Shown here in pieces: positions 26,633-35,349 of a stretch of DNA of 48,500 nucleotides. Both the position numbers and the translations under genes were made by a program. The stretch is taken from positions 1-48,500 of the forward strand of contig DATJZY010000189.1 in assembly GCA_035577985.1 (NCBI GenBank), written 5' to 3'. The notes beneath the pieces were generated by a model. It had not been told where the DNA came from and did no database searches. It saw only the letters and a list, made by a program, of their open reading frames with translations. Source of the stretch: Candidatus Eisenbacteria bacterium. Its GTDB lineage: Bacteria; Desulfobacterota; Binatia; DP-6. The stretch's first letter is position 1. Every line of letters starts with the position of its first letter.

Positions 26633-27811
26633 ATGAAGGTCGTCGACATCGTGGCGTCCCGGCTGGGACGCGAGTCGGTCGAGGCGCTCGGGGCGCGCGG
26701 CTTCACGCGCCGCCAGATGCTCCGTGTCGCGGCGCTCGCGGGCGCCGGCGTGGCGGGGGCGTCCCTCGGCGGCGAGCGCGCGCTCGCGCAGCTCTCGAAC
26801 GCCGGCGCCATCCCGGACGATGCCGTCAAGATCAACGCCAACGAGTTTCCCGACGGGCCGTCGGAGCTCGCGCTCGCCGCCCTGGCCGAGGCCGCCCGAC
26901 GAGGGAACCGCTACCAGTATCCGGAGACCGACGCCCTGGTGCGGACCGCCGCGGCGCTCGACCAGCTCGAGCCGGAGCACTTCGCCGTGTACCCGGGGTC
27001 GAGCCTCGCCCTCCATCACGCGGTGATCGCGTTCACGTCGCCGGCGCGCGCGTTGGTCGTCGCCGAGCCGGGCTACGAGGCCGCGGCCGCCGCCGCGACG
27101 TTCATCGGCGCGCCGGTCGTGCGCGTGCCACTGCGTCCGGACGCCTCGCACGACCTGCCGGCGATGCTGGCGGTGTCGAGGGCGCAGCCCGTCGGCCTGT
27201 TCTACGTCTGCAATCCGAACAACCCGACCGGAACGGTGACGCCCCGCGCGGAGATCGACGCGCTGGTGGCGTCCGCGCCGCCGGATGCGGTGATCCTGCT
27301 CGACGAGGCGTACGTCCATCTCTGCGACGAGCCGCGCGGCACCGACCTGATCCGCGCCGGGAAGAACGTCGTCCTGCTGCGCACGTTCTCGAAGATCTTC
27401 GGCATGGCGGGCCTGCGCGCCGGCTTCGCGATCGCGCGCAAGGACCTCCTCGCGCGCATGACGGCCTGGAACGCGGGCGCGATGCCCGCCACCGCGACGG
27501 CCGCGGCCCGTGCCGCGCTCGGCGAGACCGACCTCATCGCCGCGCGCAAACGCGCCAACGCCGAGCGCCGGAGCGACGTGATGCGCTTCTTCGACGACCA
27601 CGGCTTCCGCTACACCCCGTCGGTGGCGAACCACCTCATGGTCGACGCGCGCATGCCGACGGCGCAGGTGATCGAGGGACTGAAGCAGCGCAGCGTCTAC
27701 GTCGGCCGGCCCTGGCCGGTGTGGCCGACGCACGTCCGCATCTCCATCGGCAGCTCCGGCGACATGGCGCGCTTCAAGACCGCGTTCCTCGAAGTCGCGG
27801 CGCGAAGCTGA
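26633..27811 (+). CDS. Tat-exported class I/II aminotransferase, HisC-like
   Basis: This 392-residue PLP enzyme has fold-type I features: NPNNPTG (Asn197), ILLDEAYV (Asp224, Tyr227), PLP Lys254 in TFSKIFGMAGLRAGF, and a phosphate-binding Arg at 262. The best relatives are histidinol-phosphate-type aminotransferases. Unlike these cytoplasmic enzymes, it starts with a twin-arginine signal, GFTRRQMLRVAALAGAGVAG (RR at 26-27), ending near ERALAQ, so it should be folded with PLP and exported. The ATG at 26633 has GGAGG five bases upstream; the preceding GTG and ATG are too close to it. No histidine genes are nearby. The substrate is unknown; a periplasmic amino acid or an imidazole phosphate are guesses. 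Confidence 0.88.
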   Translation: MKVVDIVASRLGRESVEALGARGFTRRQMLRVAALAGAGVAGASLGGERALAQLSNAGAIPDDAVKINANEFPDGPSELALAALAEAARRGNRYQYPETDALVRTAAALDQLEPEHFAVYPGSSLALHHAVIAFTSPARALVVAEPGYEAAAAAATFIGAPVVRVPLRPDASHDLPAMLAVSRAQPVGLFYVCNPNNPTGTVTPRAEIDALVASAPPDAVILLDEAYVHLCDEPRGTDLIRAGKNVVLLRTFSKIFGMAGLRAGFAIARKDLLARMTAWNAGAMPATATAAARAALGETDLIAARKRANAERRSDVMRFFDDHGFRYTPSVANHLMVDARMPTAQVIEGLKQRSVYVGRPWPVWPTHVRISIGSSGDMARFKTAFLEVAARS

Positions 27812-27822
27812 GGTGTCGGTCC

Positions 27823-28005
27823 CTAGCAGGCTGCTGAAAAACCGCGCCGTAGCGAGGCGAGCGAGCGCAAAGCGAGACGGGCGCCCGAGGAGCGAGCAGC
27901 GGAAACGTAGCCTCTGCGCTACGTTGAGCAGCGAAGCGACGAGGCCGCCCGTCTCGCGCAGCGATCGCTCGCCGCAGTAGGCGGGGTTTTTCAGCAGCCT
28001 GCTAG
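27823..28005. mobile_element. 183-bp palindromic MITE-like element with 20-bp terminal inverted repeats
   Basis: The ends are perfect 20-bp inverted repeats (27823-27842 and 27986-28005; terminal sequence CTAGCAGGCTGCTGAAAAAC). A second 12-bp inverted repeat lies inside (27872-27883 with 27946-27957), and an 8-bp hairpin AACGTAGC/GCTACGTT lies at the centre, so the element is close to a full-length imperfect palindrome. CTAG at both outer ends may be the target duplication or part of the repeat. It codes for nothing and sits between the 3' ends of convergent genes. It looks like a non-autonomous insertion-sequence derivative; it could also act as a terminator. Confidence 0.75.
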
Positions 28006-28017
28006 GAGCGTGACCCG

Positions 28018-28776
28018 TCAGAAGCAGGCTGGAGCCGGCGCCGTCACGCAGCTGTTCAGGTAGCACAGGCGACAGGCCGAACCGCCCAGGTCCGGGCAGT
28101 CGTCGGGCACGAGGCACGGCGTGGCGAAGTCCAGCACGCACGTTCGGTCGCCCCTCGGTGAGACGCACACGCACGTCTGCACGCAGGTGAAGTCGCGACT
28201 GCAGGAGCCGACGACACACGTGGTGTCCAGTCCGTTGCAGTCGGCGTCCTTCCGGCACGGGACCGCCAACGTGGTCGTGGTAGTGATGGTCGGGATGGTG
28301 CGCGTCGTGCTCGTCGAGGTCGGCGCAGCAGGCACCCCCAGGGGCAGGCTCGTGGTCGTCGTTGCGCCGGGGCCGGGCAAGTGTGCGGGCCTCGTGGTGC
28401 TCGACGCGCTGGTCGTCGTCGTGACCGTGACGCAGTGGACGATGCGCGGCGTCGGACGGCAACGCAGCACGAGCTGCGTCGGCGCCGCGCCGGGCGACAA
28501 GGCGGCGCGCTCGCGCCGCGTGCTCCCCACCGGGACGGTGAGCGTCGTGGCCTCGCACGCCGACGCCCCGCATAGCGGCACTTCGAAGGCGCACACGTTG
28601 TCGCACTGTCCGTCGACGTCGCACGCCACGTTCGTTCGCCCGGCGTCGTCGGCGCGATGCGCGATGAGGCCGTCGCGACACGATCGGCGAATCGTTCGTG
28701 CCGAAGCATCTCCCGGTATCAGCGCTGCCGCGACCGACGCTACGATGGCGAGCAGTCGAACGGAACCTCCACCCAT
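28018..28776 (-). CDS. Secreted Cys-rich protein with Thr-rich linkers
   Basis: The product is 252 residues and of no recognised family. A signal peptide (RLLAIVASVAAALIPGDASA) leads to a Cys-containing N-terminal region with GRTNVACDVDGQCDNVCAFE. Two Thr/Ser-rich stretches (TVTTTTSASSTTRP and TSTSTTRTIPTITTTTTLAV) follow. The C-terminal domain has about 15 Cys and opens with CRKDADCNGLDTTCV, a CxxDxDC pattern like the C-rich repeats of exported proteins. The ATG at 28776 has AGGAGGAGG upstream. This layout, short Cys-rich modules joined by Thr linkers, recurs in Binatota-like genomes; a cell-surface or extracellular role is inferred. Confidence 0.75.
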   Translation of the reverse strand: MGGGSVRLLAIVASVAAALIPGDASARTIRRSCRDGLIAHRADDAGRTNVACDVDGQCDNVCAFEVPLCGASACEATTLTVPVGSTRRERAALSPGAAPTQLVLRCRPTPRIVHCVTVTTTTSASSTTRPAHLPGPGATTTTSLPLGVPAAPTSTSTTRTIPTITTTTTLAVPCRKDADCNGLDTTCVVGSCSRDFTCVQTCVCVSPRGDRTCVLDFATPCLVPDDCPDLGGSACRLCYLNSCVTAPAPACF

Positions 28777-28932
28777 CACCGCCTCCTCCTGCGGCCCCCT
28801 GCTACCACCTGGCGCGCCCGTTTGCCACCGGAAGCCGCACGCACCCTCACCATCGCCAGTGGCGTGGCGCAATCGTCGGCACCGTTCCTGGCGGGTTTGC
28901 TGCTGCGCGACGCCCCTTGCTATCACCCGCGC

Positions 28933-30435
28933 ATGTCCGACCTCCGGCGAATCCCGTCGCTCGTCATCGTCCTCGCGCTGGCAGCGGCGCCGGCGGCCCT
29001 CGCCGAGACGCGCACGTATCCCGGCGCGCCTCCGTGCGGGACGACGCTGCAGGCGTGCCTCGACGGCGCCGGCGACGGCGACCGCATCGAGATCGTCACG
29101 ACGGCGCCCATCGGCGAGACCCTGATGATCGACCGCAGCGTGACTCTCACCGGCGCTACCGGCGTGACGCCGGTGATCGGCGGAACCGTCACGCCCCACG
29201 GCGTCATGATCGTCGCGAACGCGAGCGGGCCGAGCACGGTTCTCCTCCAGGGACTCACCCTCAGCAACGCGGGCATCCGGGTGAACCAGTTCCTGGGGGC
29301 GGGCGGCGACCGCGTCACGATCGACCGTTGCTCCATCAGCAGCACGTCCGGCGGGTCGACGGTGCTCGTCGATCCCGACGTGCCGGTCGACGTCGTGATC
29401 CAGAACTCCATCCTCGCCTCGGGTGGGTACGTGGTCGACTCGCTCATGGCGGCACCCAGCGGATCGACGACGCTGACCCTCCTCGGCAACCGCATCACGG
29501 CGGCCACGTCGGGATACGACGGCATCAACCTCGACATGCGCGGCGGCGGGCAGATCACGGTGAACGTCCTCAGCAACGTCGTGCACGACGTCACGGTCGA
29601 CGGGATCACCGCGTACACGCTCGACTCCGTGCACGCGACGGTGAACGTGCTCAACAACACGGTCGACCACGCGGGCGACGATGCGCTCTCGGTCAAGTCG
29701 GTATCGCCGGCGAGCACGCTCACCCTCAACGTGTTCAACAACATCCTGTCGAGGGCGACGAGCGCGGGCGTCGACCTGCCGGCGTCCGCGCAGCTCAGCT
29801 TCGTCGCGGGGTTCAACGATCTCTTCGGCAACGGGGTCCCGGACGAGCTGAACGGCGCGAGCCTCGGCGCGCCCCTCTTCGCCGTCGATCCCCTCTTCGT
29901 CGACGCGACCGGCGCCGACTATCACCTGAAGCCGGCTTCCTCGCTCGTGAACGCCGGCACGAATGCGCCACCCGCGGGGCTGCCGGCGACCGACGCCGAC
30001 GGGAACGTGCGGATCGCATCCGGCGTCGTCGACCTCGGCGCGTTCGAGTTCGGCTCCGGACCGCCCACGACGACCTCGACGAGCACGACCACGACGACGC
30101 TCCCCCCGTGCGCGTCCGAGGCGACCTTCGTTTCGGTCACGTGCCGGATCGCGCAGCTCGCCGCCGACGTCGGCGTGCAGCTTCCCGCGGGCACGCTCCG
30201 CGACAAGGTCCTCGCCGCCCTCGCGACCGCGGACGCGTCCGTCCAGGCGGGCAGCACGGCGGCCACACCAAAGGACCGCCGCCGCGCCCTTCGTCCGGCG
30301 ATCCGGGCCTTCGCTGCCTGCGGAAAGCGCCTGCGCTCCCGCGCCGCGAAGGCGATCGACCGCGCCGTCCGGAGCGCGCTCCTCGATCGCGTGGCGCTGT
30401 TGAAGAGCGACGTGAAGGCGCTCGGGAAGCGCTAG
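28933..30435 (+). CDS. Secreted right-handed beta-helix protein with Thr linker and helical tail
   Basis: The product is 500 residues. A signal peptide (SLVIVLALAAAPAALAE) is followed by a right-handed parallel beta-helix region with many Asn-, Val- and Leu-rich rungs (VNVLSNVVHDVTVDGI and TVNVLNNTVDHAGDDALSVK). The end of the helix has ATGADYHLKPASSLVNAG and VDLGAFEFG, the usual cap of choice-of-anchor beta-helix proteins. A Thr linker, TTTSTSTTTTTLPP, connects to a helical C-terminal domain of about 100 residues beginning CASEATFVSVTCRIAQL. The ATG at 28933 gives the signal peptide. A sugar- or surface-binding function is inferred; no lyase or hydrolase residues were identified. Confidence 0.8.
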   Translation: MSDLRRIPSLVIVLALAAAPAALAETRTYPGAPPCGTTLQACLDGAGDGDRIEIVTTAPIGETLMIDRSVTLTGATGVTPVIGGTVTPHGVMIVANASGPSTVLLQGLTLSNAGIRVNQFLGAGGDRVTIDRCSISSTSGGSTVLVDPDVPVDVVIQNSILASGGYVVDSLMAAPSGSTTLTLLGNRITAATSGYDGINLDMRGGGQITVNVLSNVVHDVTVDGITAYTLDSVHATVNVLNNTVDHAGDDALSVKSVSPASTLTLNVFNNILSRATSAGVDLPASAQLSFVAGFNDLFGNGVPDELNGASLGAPLFAVDPLFVDATGADYHLKPASSLVNAGTNAPPAGLPATDADGNVRIASGVVDLGAFEFGSGPPTTTSTSTTTTTLPPCASEATFVSVTCRIAQLAADVGVQLPAGTLRDKVLAALATADASVQAGSTAATPKDRRRALRPAIRAFAACGKRLRSRAAKAIDRAVRSALLDRVALLKSDVKALGKR

Positions 30436-30470
30436 ACCGGACGCTCGCCGGCGACGGTGGTGCGCTACGG
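30432..30470 (-). pseudogene. 3' stump of a TauD-family dioxygenase gene
   Basis: Read on the minus strand, this segment encodes RTTVAGERPV and a stop. The intact TauD-like gene at 32305-33231 ends RSTVAGERPV and a stop. The two 40-base stretches (30429-30468 and 32302-32341) are about 82% identical, and nearly all differences within the aligned codons are synonymous; one more codon upstream Tyr has become a stop. Similarity is lost further upstream. The malic enzyme gene lies between the two copies. The stump also overlaps the last codon of the beta-helix gene. Confidence 0.6.
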
Positions 30471-30490
30471 CAGTCGAGCGCCCCAGGGTC

Positions 30491-32188
30491 TCACGCGGGC
30501 ACGACCGGGACGTAGTCCGGATACCAGGAGGCCGCCGCCACGCAGCGCTCCACCTCGTCGTCCGCGAAACGGCGGCCGACCCCACGCTCGCTCGCGTGGC
30601 GCACGACCGCCGCCGCCACCCGGGCGCTGACGGCCCGGAGCTCGGACGTCTGGGGGACGAGCGCACCCTGGCCGAGGCGCGCCTCGCTCACACAGCCGGC
30701 CAGCTCGCGAGCCGCGACCAGGAAGATCGACTCGTCGACCTCGCGGATCTCCGACAGCACGGTACCCAAGCCAACGCCCGGGAAGACGAAGACGTTGTTC
30801 GCCTGGCCGATCACGTGCCGGACGCCGTCGTGCACGACGTCGGCGAAGGGGCTCCCGGTCGCGACTAGGGCGCGCCCGTCACTCCACGCGATCGCTTCTT
30901 GCGCCGAGCACTCCGCCTTGCTGGTGGGGTTCGACAGCGGCATCACTATCGGCCGCGCCACGTGGCGTGCCATCTCCTCGATCATCGTTCTCCGGAAGCT
31001 TCCGGGCGCGGCCGTGGCGCCGATCAGGATGGTGGGCTTCACCCGGCGGATCACATCCTCGGGCGTGGGTGCCTCGAGCACGTCCAGCCCGAAGTGCACC
31101 AGCACGTCACGCGGGACGGCGAGCGTGCGCTTGTGGGGGTCGTCGATCTCGGCGCCTTCCCGCAGGAGCCCTCGCCTGTCGAAGACGAACCGCGAGGCAC
31201 GAACCGTCCCGGGGGAAGCCCCGCCCTCCAGCATCGCCGCCTCGACCAAGCGCGCGATGCCGCTGCAGGCCTCGCCTGCTCCCATGAAGAGCACGCGCTG
31301 CTCGACGATCGGCTGCTTCGTGATGCGTAGCGCCGCCAGCATGGCCGCGACGGCGACGGCCGCCGTTCCCTGGATGTCGTCGTTGAACGAGGGGATGCGC
31401 CGGCGGTACTTGTCGAGGATGCGGAAGGCATTGCGCTTGTGGAAGTCCTCCCACTGCACGACCGCGCGCGGGAAGACCGTGCGCACACCCTCCACGAAAG
31501 CCTCGATGAAGTCGTCGTATGCCTCCCTGCCGAGCCGTCGCTCGCGATGGCCGATGTAGAGCGGATCGTCGAGGAGCGCCGGGTTGTTCGTACCGACGTC
31601 CAGGCTGACCGGCAGGACCTTCGAGGGGTGGATCCCCGCCCCCGCGACGTACAGAGCGATCTTGCCGACCGGAATCCCCATGCCCCCGGCGCCCTGATCG
31701 CCAAGGCCCAGGATGCGCTCGTTGTCCGTGACCACGATCAGCCGGATGTCCCGATACGGGTAGTTGCGCAGGCGATCAGGGATCCGCCCGACGTCTTCGG
31801 GCGTGAGCCAGATGCCGCGCATGTCGCGCACGATGTGGCTATAGCGCTGGCACGCCTCGCCGACCGTCGGTGTGTAGACGATGGGCATGAGCTCCTGGAG
31901 GTTCTCGACGAGGACCCGGTAGAAGAGCACCTCATTGCGGTGCAGGAGCGCTGCGAGACCGATGTACTTCTCGAGGCTTTCGGACTTCGCGCGCACGTGC
32001 TCGACCTCGAGCTCCGCCTGCTGCTCGATCGACAGCGTCGCCGGAGGCAGCAGACCGTGCAGCCCGAAACGATCGCGCTCGTCAGGCGTGAACGCGAGGC
32101 CCTTGTTCGTGGCGGGATTCTTGAGCAGCCAGATGCCGCGCTTGCGGGTGCGGATCGTATCGGGTCCGCGGACGTCGGGGTCAGTCAT
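30491..32188 (-). CDS. maeA: NAD-dependent malic enzyme (oxaloacetate-decarboxylating)
   Basis: This 565-residue cytoplasmic enzyme converts malate to pyruvate and CO2 with NAD(P) reduction. Signature segments are VYTPTVGEACQRYSHI, VVTDNERILGLGDQGAGGMG (the malate-binding and metal region), FNDDIQGTAAVAVAAM and the nucleotide-binding loop VLFMGAGEACSGIARL, followed by FVFPGVGLGTVLSEIRE. The large form with these motifs is the SfcA/MaeA type usually using NAD, although cofactor choice cannot be settled by eye. The ATG at 32188 begins just before the conserved N-terminal TIRTRKRGIWLLKNPATNKG. It is flanked on both sides by copies of the end of a TauD-type gene (see 30432-30470). Confidence 0.94.
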   Translation of the reverse strand: MTDPDVRGPDTIRTRKRGIWLLKNPATNKGLAFTPDERDRFGLHGLLPPATLSIEQQAELEVEHVRAKSESLEKYIGLAALLHRNEVLFYRVLVENLQELMPIVYTPTVGEACQRYSHIVRDMRGIWLTPEDVGRIPDRLRNYPYRDIRLIVVTDNERILGLGDQGAGGMGIPVGKIALYVAGAGIHPSKVLPVSLDVGTNNPALLDDPLYIGHRERRLGREAYDDFIEAFVEGVRTVFPRAVVQWEDFHKRNAFRILDKYRRRIPSFNDDIQGTAAVAVAAMLAALRITKQPIVEQRVLFMGAGEACSGIARLVEAAMLEGGASPGTVRASRFVFDRRGLLREGAEIDDPHKRTLAVPRDVLVHFGLDVLEAPTPEDVIRRVKPTILIGATAAPGSFRRTMIEEMARHVARPIVMPLSNPTSKAECSAQEAIAWSDGRALVATGSPFADVVHDGVRHVIGQANNVFVFPGVGLGTVLSEIREVDESIFLVAARELAGCVSEARLGQGALVPQTSELRAVSARVAAAVVRHASERGVGRRFADDEVERCVAAASWYPDYVPVVPA

Positions 32189-32304
32189 GGGGATAGAATA
32201 CCCCGAGAGTGGTGGCCCGCCGCCACTGCCCCATCGGCAACCCGCGACGTCCACTGCTCGCGGCAAGCCTTCCGGCTCGGCGATCCGCTGCGCGACGTAG
32301 GGCG

Positions 32305-33231
32305 CTAGACCGGGCGCTCACCCGCGACCGTGCTGCGGTAGAGCTCTCGCCTGTAGCCGTCGTAGTCGTTGAACGCTTGATGCAGGCACAGCCGGTTGTC
32401 CCACATGACGAACATGCCGGCCTCCCAGCGCAGGCGGCAGGTGAAGGCGGGCTGGGTGATGTGCTCGACGAGGAACTTGAGAATCGGCCCCGCCTCTTGC
32501 GGTGCCAGCCCCTCGATCCCCGCGGCATAGGTCTGGTCGCAATAGAGTGCCTGCTCGCCGGTGCGTGGGTGGGTGCGCACGAGCGGATGGAAGGAGCCCC
32601 GCACCTTGCGCGTGACATCGTCGGGAAGCGTCGCCATCCCCTTCGTCTGCGCGAGCCTCCCGATGGCGTTGTCGGCCGGCGCCGCATGGACACGCGCGGA
32701 CTCGAGGACGTTGCCCATCGACATGTGCACCTTGAGACCCTTCACGAGGCCCTGCATCGTCGGGCTCAACGACCGATACGCGAGCGCGCAGTTCGCCCAC
32801 ATGGTGTCGCCGCCGAAGGGCGGGACCTCGATCGAGCGCAGCAAGCTGATCGCCGGCGGCTCGGGCAAGAAGGCCGAATCGGTATGCCAGCCCGACCCGA
32901 ACAGAAGGCCGGTGCGTTCATCGGCCTCCTTGATCAGCGGCTGCACCTCGGGAAACCCGGGGACGCCTCGGGTGTACGCATCCTCTGCAAACGCGCCGAA
33001 GCGGCGGCTGAACGCGGACTGATCGGCATGCGCCATGTGTTGCTGGCCGCGAAAGTAGATCATCTTGTGCCGGAACAGCGCCGCCTCGATCTCGGCAAAG
33101 GCGGCGTCACCGACGTTCGCGCAATCGACCCCCGCGATCTCCGCCCCCATGGCGGCAGCGAGCGGGCGCACGTCGATGTGGCGGTTGGCCGCCGCCGCGT
33201 TGTCGAAGTGCTCGTGGGGTGAAAAGAGCAT
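32305..33231 (-). CDS. TauD/TfdA-family Fe(II)/2-oxoglutarate dioxygenase
   Basis: The product is 308 residues. It has the jelly-roll iron site: His116 and Asp118 in GSGWHTDSAF, and distal His284 in MWDNRLCLHQAFNDYDGYRR; the conserved Arg pair in YRRELYR and the end TVAGERPV follow the usual pattern. These enzymes hydroxylate organic substrates (taurine, alkylsulfates, phenoxyacids or others) using 2-oxoglutarate and O2; the substrate here is unknown. The ATG at 33231 has GGAGAGG in a short leader. There are no sulfonate transporter genes nearby. A shorter duplicate of its 3' end lies beyond the malic enzyme gene. Confidence 0.91.
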   Translation of the reverse strand: MLFSPHEHFDNAAAANRHIDVRPLAAAMGAEIAGVDCANVGDAAFAEIEAALFRHKMIYFRGQQHMAHADQSAFSRRFGAFAEDAYTRGVPGFPEVQPLIKEADERTGLLFGSGWHTDSAFLPEPPAISLLRSIEVPPFGGDTMWANCALAYRSLSPTMQGLVKGLKVHMSMGNVLESARVHAAPADNAIGRLAQTKGMATLPDDVTRKVRGSFHPLVRTHPRTGEQALYCDQTYAAGIEGLAPQEAGPILKFLVEHITQPAFTCRLRWEAGMFVMWDNRLCLHQAFNDYDGYRRELYRSTVAGERPV

Positions 33232-33477
33232 GCGCCTCTCCGACAGAGACCAGTCAGCGGCACGAGTCAACCGGCGCCCATTCCGAGCCTCGCGAAGAGC
33301 CGCGCGCCGTTCTTCGCATGGGCGACAAGGCGAACGTCGTCGGAATGCGCGACGGGACCGGGGGATCGGCAAGCAACTTGCACGCGGTACCAGAAAGGTG
33401 AGACCCACTACCGCCATACCGCGCGACCGCCGCAGGCGTTGGACGAGGGAAGGCGATTGACGCCAGCCTGCTCGACC

Positions 33478-35349
33478 ATGGAACGCACGCTCCGACACCG
33501 AAATGCAATCCGGGTCGTCGCGCTGATGATCCTCCTGGGCGGCTGTACGGCCCCGATCGGCATCCGGATCGCCGATCCTCGCGAGGTCCAGCTCTACCTG
33601 ACCCGCAGCGCCCTCACCGACGACGAGCCGAGCGACGCCTCGCTGATCGAGCTCCGCCGCTACGACCTGCTGCAGGCGTACAGGTACCATCCGGACGCCG
33701 CCCTCGCGAACCTGCACGCATATGCGCTCGCAGAAGGATTGCCCCCGAACGCGCTCTTCGCGTTGGCCGAGCTCTCGTTCCTGCGAGCCGAGGAGACCAA
33801 ACAGCAGGGGCAGTACGCGGCGACGGTCGTCTACGCCTACGCATTCCTCTTCCCGGAGGGCGGGCGGGCTCGGCCCGACCCCCTCGACCCGCGCGAGCGC
33901 ATCGCCGCCGATCTGTACAACCGCGCGCTCACCTTGTCCTTCGTACGGACGAAGAAGGGCACGATCCCCGTGAGTGGTGGGGATCGCGTGGTCGAGCTGC
34001 CGTTCGGGCGCATCAGCGTGTCCGTTCCGCCCGACATCCTGGAGATGGACGGCGCCCAGCTCTACGACCTTCAGCCGGTCACCGAGATCGAGGTGAGGGG
34101 GCTCCGGAACCGATACCGGCGTCCGGGCATCGGCGCCCCGCTCGCGGCGAAGACCCGTCCGCTGCCGGGTGTGGTGCCGGTGGTCCCGGTCGGCCCCCTG
34201 GTGCGCATACCGTTGACCGGGGTGCTGATCATCGATTCCCCGCTCGCGGGCCTCCGCACGGGAGATCTCAGCGGCCGGATGGAGCTGCTCGCGGGCCTGG
34301 ACACCAGGACAGTCGAGGTCGACGGCCGCGCGGTGCCCCTCGAAGCGGAACCGACCGCCGCGCTCGCGGCCTCGCTGGCGGAGTCACAGTTCTGGAAGCA
34401 GGAGGTGCAGGTCTTCCTGGGCCACGCGCTCGGCCTCCAGGGCCAGAGCGCGCTCGTCGCGCTACGCCCCTACAAGAAGGGCCGCATCCCGGTGGTGTTC
34501 GTGCACGGCACGGCCTCGAGCTCCGCGCGCTGGGCCAACATGGTCAATGATCTGCTCGCCGATCCCCGGCTCCGCACGCGGTACACCTTCTGGTTCTTCA
34601 CGTACGACTCGGGGAATCCCATCGTGTTCTCCGGCTACCAGCTTCGCGATGCCCTCACCAAAGCGGTCGATCGTGCCGATCCGAGCGGCGTGGATCCGTG
34701 CGCGCGCGACATGGTCGTGATGGGCCACAGTCAGGGCGGGCTCCTCACCAAGCTCACCGTGGTCGATTCGGGCGACGCCTTCTGGAGGAACGTCACCGAC
34801 ACACCCTTCGACCAGGTCGCCTTCAAGCCCGATGACAAGGAGCTCGTCCACGACGTGATGTTCGTAACGCCCCTCCCCTTCGTGACGGAGGTCGTCTTCA
34901 TGGCCACACCGCACCGCGGGAGCTACCTCGCCGGTCCTCAAATCGTGCGGCGGCTCGCGGCGTATCTGATCCGCCTCCCCAGCGACGTCGCTCGCGTCGG
35001 TACGACTCTCACGACGCTCGCAGCGGCGGGCGCGAGCGGGATCCAGATCCCGACCAGCATCGACAACATGTCGCCCGGACACCCGTTCATCAAGAAGCTC
35101 GCGAGCATTCCGGTGACGCCGACGGTCACCGCGCACTCGATCATCTCCGTCGACGACGATTCGCCTCTCGACCGGGCCGGCGATGGAGTCGTGAAGTACG
35201 AGAGCGCGCACGTCGACGGCGTCGCCTCCGAGCTGATCGTGCGAAGCCCCCACTCGGGCATGCAGGATGCGCCACAGACCATCGAGGAAGTGCGGCGCAT
35301 CCTCCTCGAGCACTCCGCCAAGTCGGCGTGCCCGATGCCTGCGAACTGA
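33478..35349 (+). CDS. Lipoprotein alpha/beta hydrolase (esterase/lipase-like)
   Basis: This 623-residue predicted lipoprotein has a signal sequence ending at the lipobox LGGC (Cys23). The first 330 residues form a large N-terminal domain of unknown function with a helical, TPR-like start. The hydrolase core starts with VVFVHGTASSSARWANMVND (oxyanion region), followed by the nucleophile elbow GHSQGG (Ser418), a likely acid residue in GDGVVKYESAHVDG and the catalytic His592 in SPHSGMQDAP. This is the pattern of PGAP1/lecithin-type serine esterases. The protein should be anchored in the outer membrane or periplasm; the lipid or ester substrate is unknown. The ATG at 33478 is the first plausible start after a 246-bp gap without other genes. 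Confidence 0.85.
   Translation: MERTLRHRNAIRVVALMILLGGCTAPIGIRIADPREVQLYLTRSALTDDEPSDASLIELRRYDLLQAYRYHPDAALANLHAYALAEGLPPNALFALAELSFLRAEETKQQGQYAATVVYAYAFLFPEGGRARPDPLDPRERIAADLYNRALTLSFVRTKKGTIPVSGGDRVVELPFGRISVSVPPDILEMDGAQLYDLQPVTEIEVRGLRNRYRRPGIGAPLAAKTRPLPGVVPVVPVGPLVRIPLTGVLIIDSPLAGLRTGDLSGRMELLAGLDTRTVEVDGRAVPLEAEPTAALAASLAESQFWKQEVQVFLGHALGLQGQSALVALRPYKKGRIPVVFVHGTASSSARWANMVNDLLADPRLRTRYTFWFFTYDSGNPIVFSGYQLRDALTKAVDRADPSGVDPCARDMVVMGHSQGGLLTKLTVVDSGDAFWRNVTDTPFDQVAFKPDDKELVHDVMFVTPLPFVTEVVFMATPHRGSYLAGPQIVRRLAAYLIRLPSDVARVGTTLTTLAAAGASGIQIPTSIDNMSPGHPFIKKLASIPVTPTVTAHSIISVDDDSPLDRAGDGVVKYESAHVDGVASELIVRSPHSGMQDAPQTIEEVRRILLEHSAKSACPMPAN

Noticed and set aside
33254..33380. Minus-strand stretch upstream of the TauD gene that reads like HSDDVRLVAHAKNGARLF
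   Set aside because: Only a short frame with no recognisable family and no start or ribosome-binding site; it could be chance in this composition.
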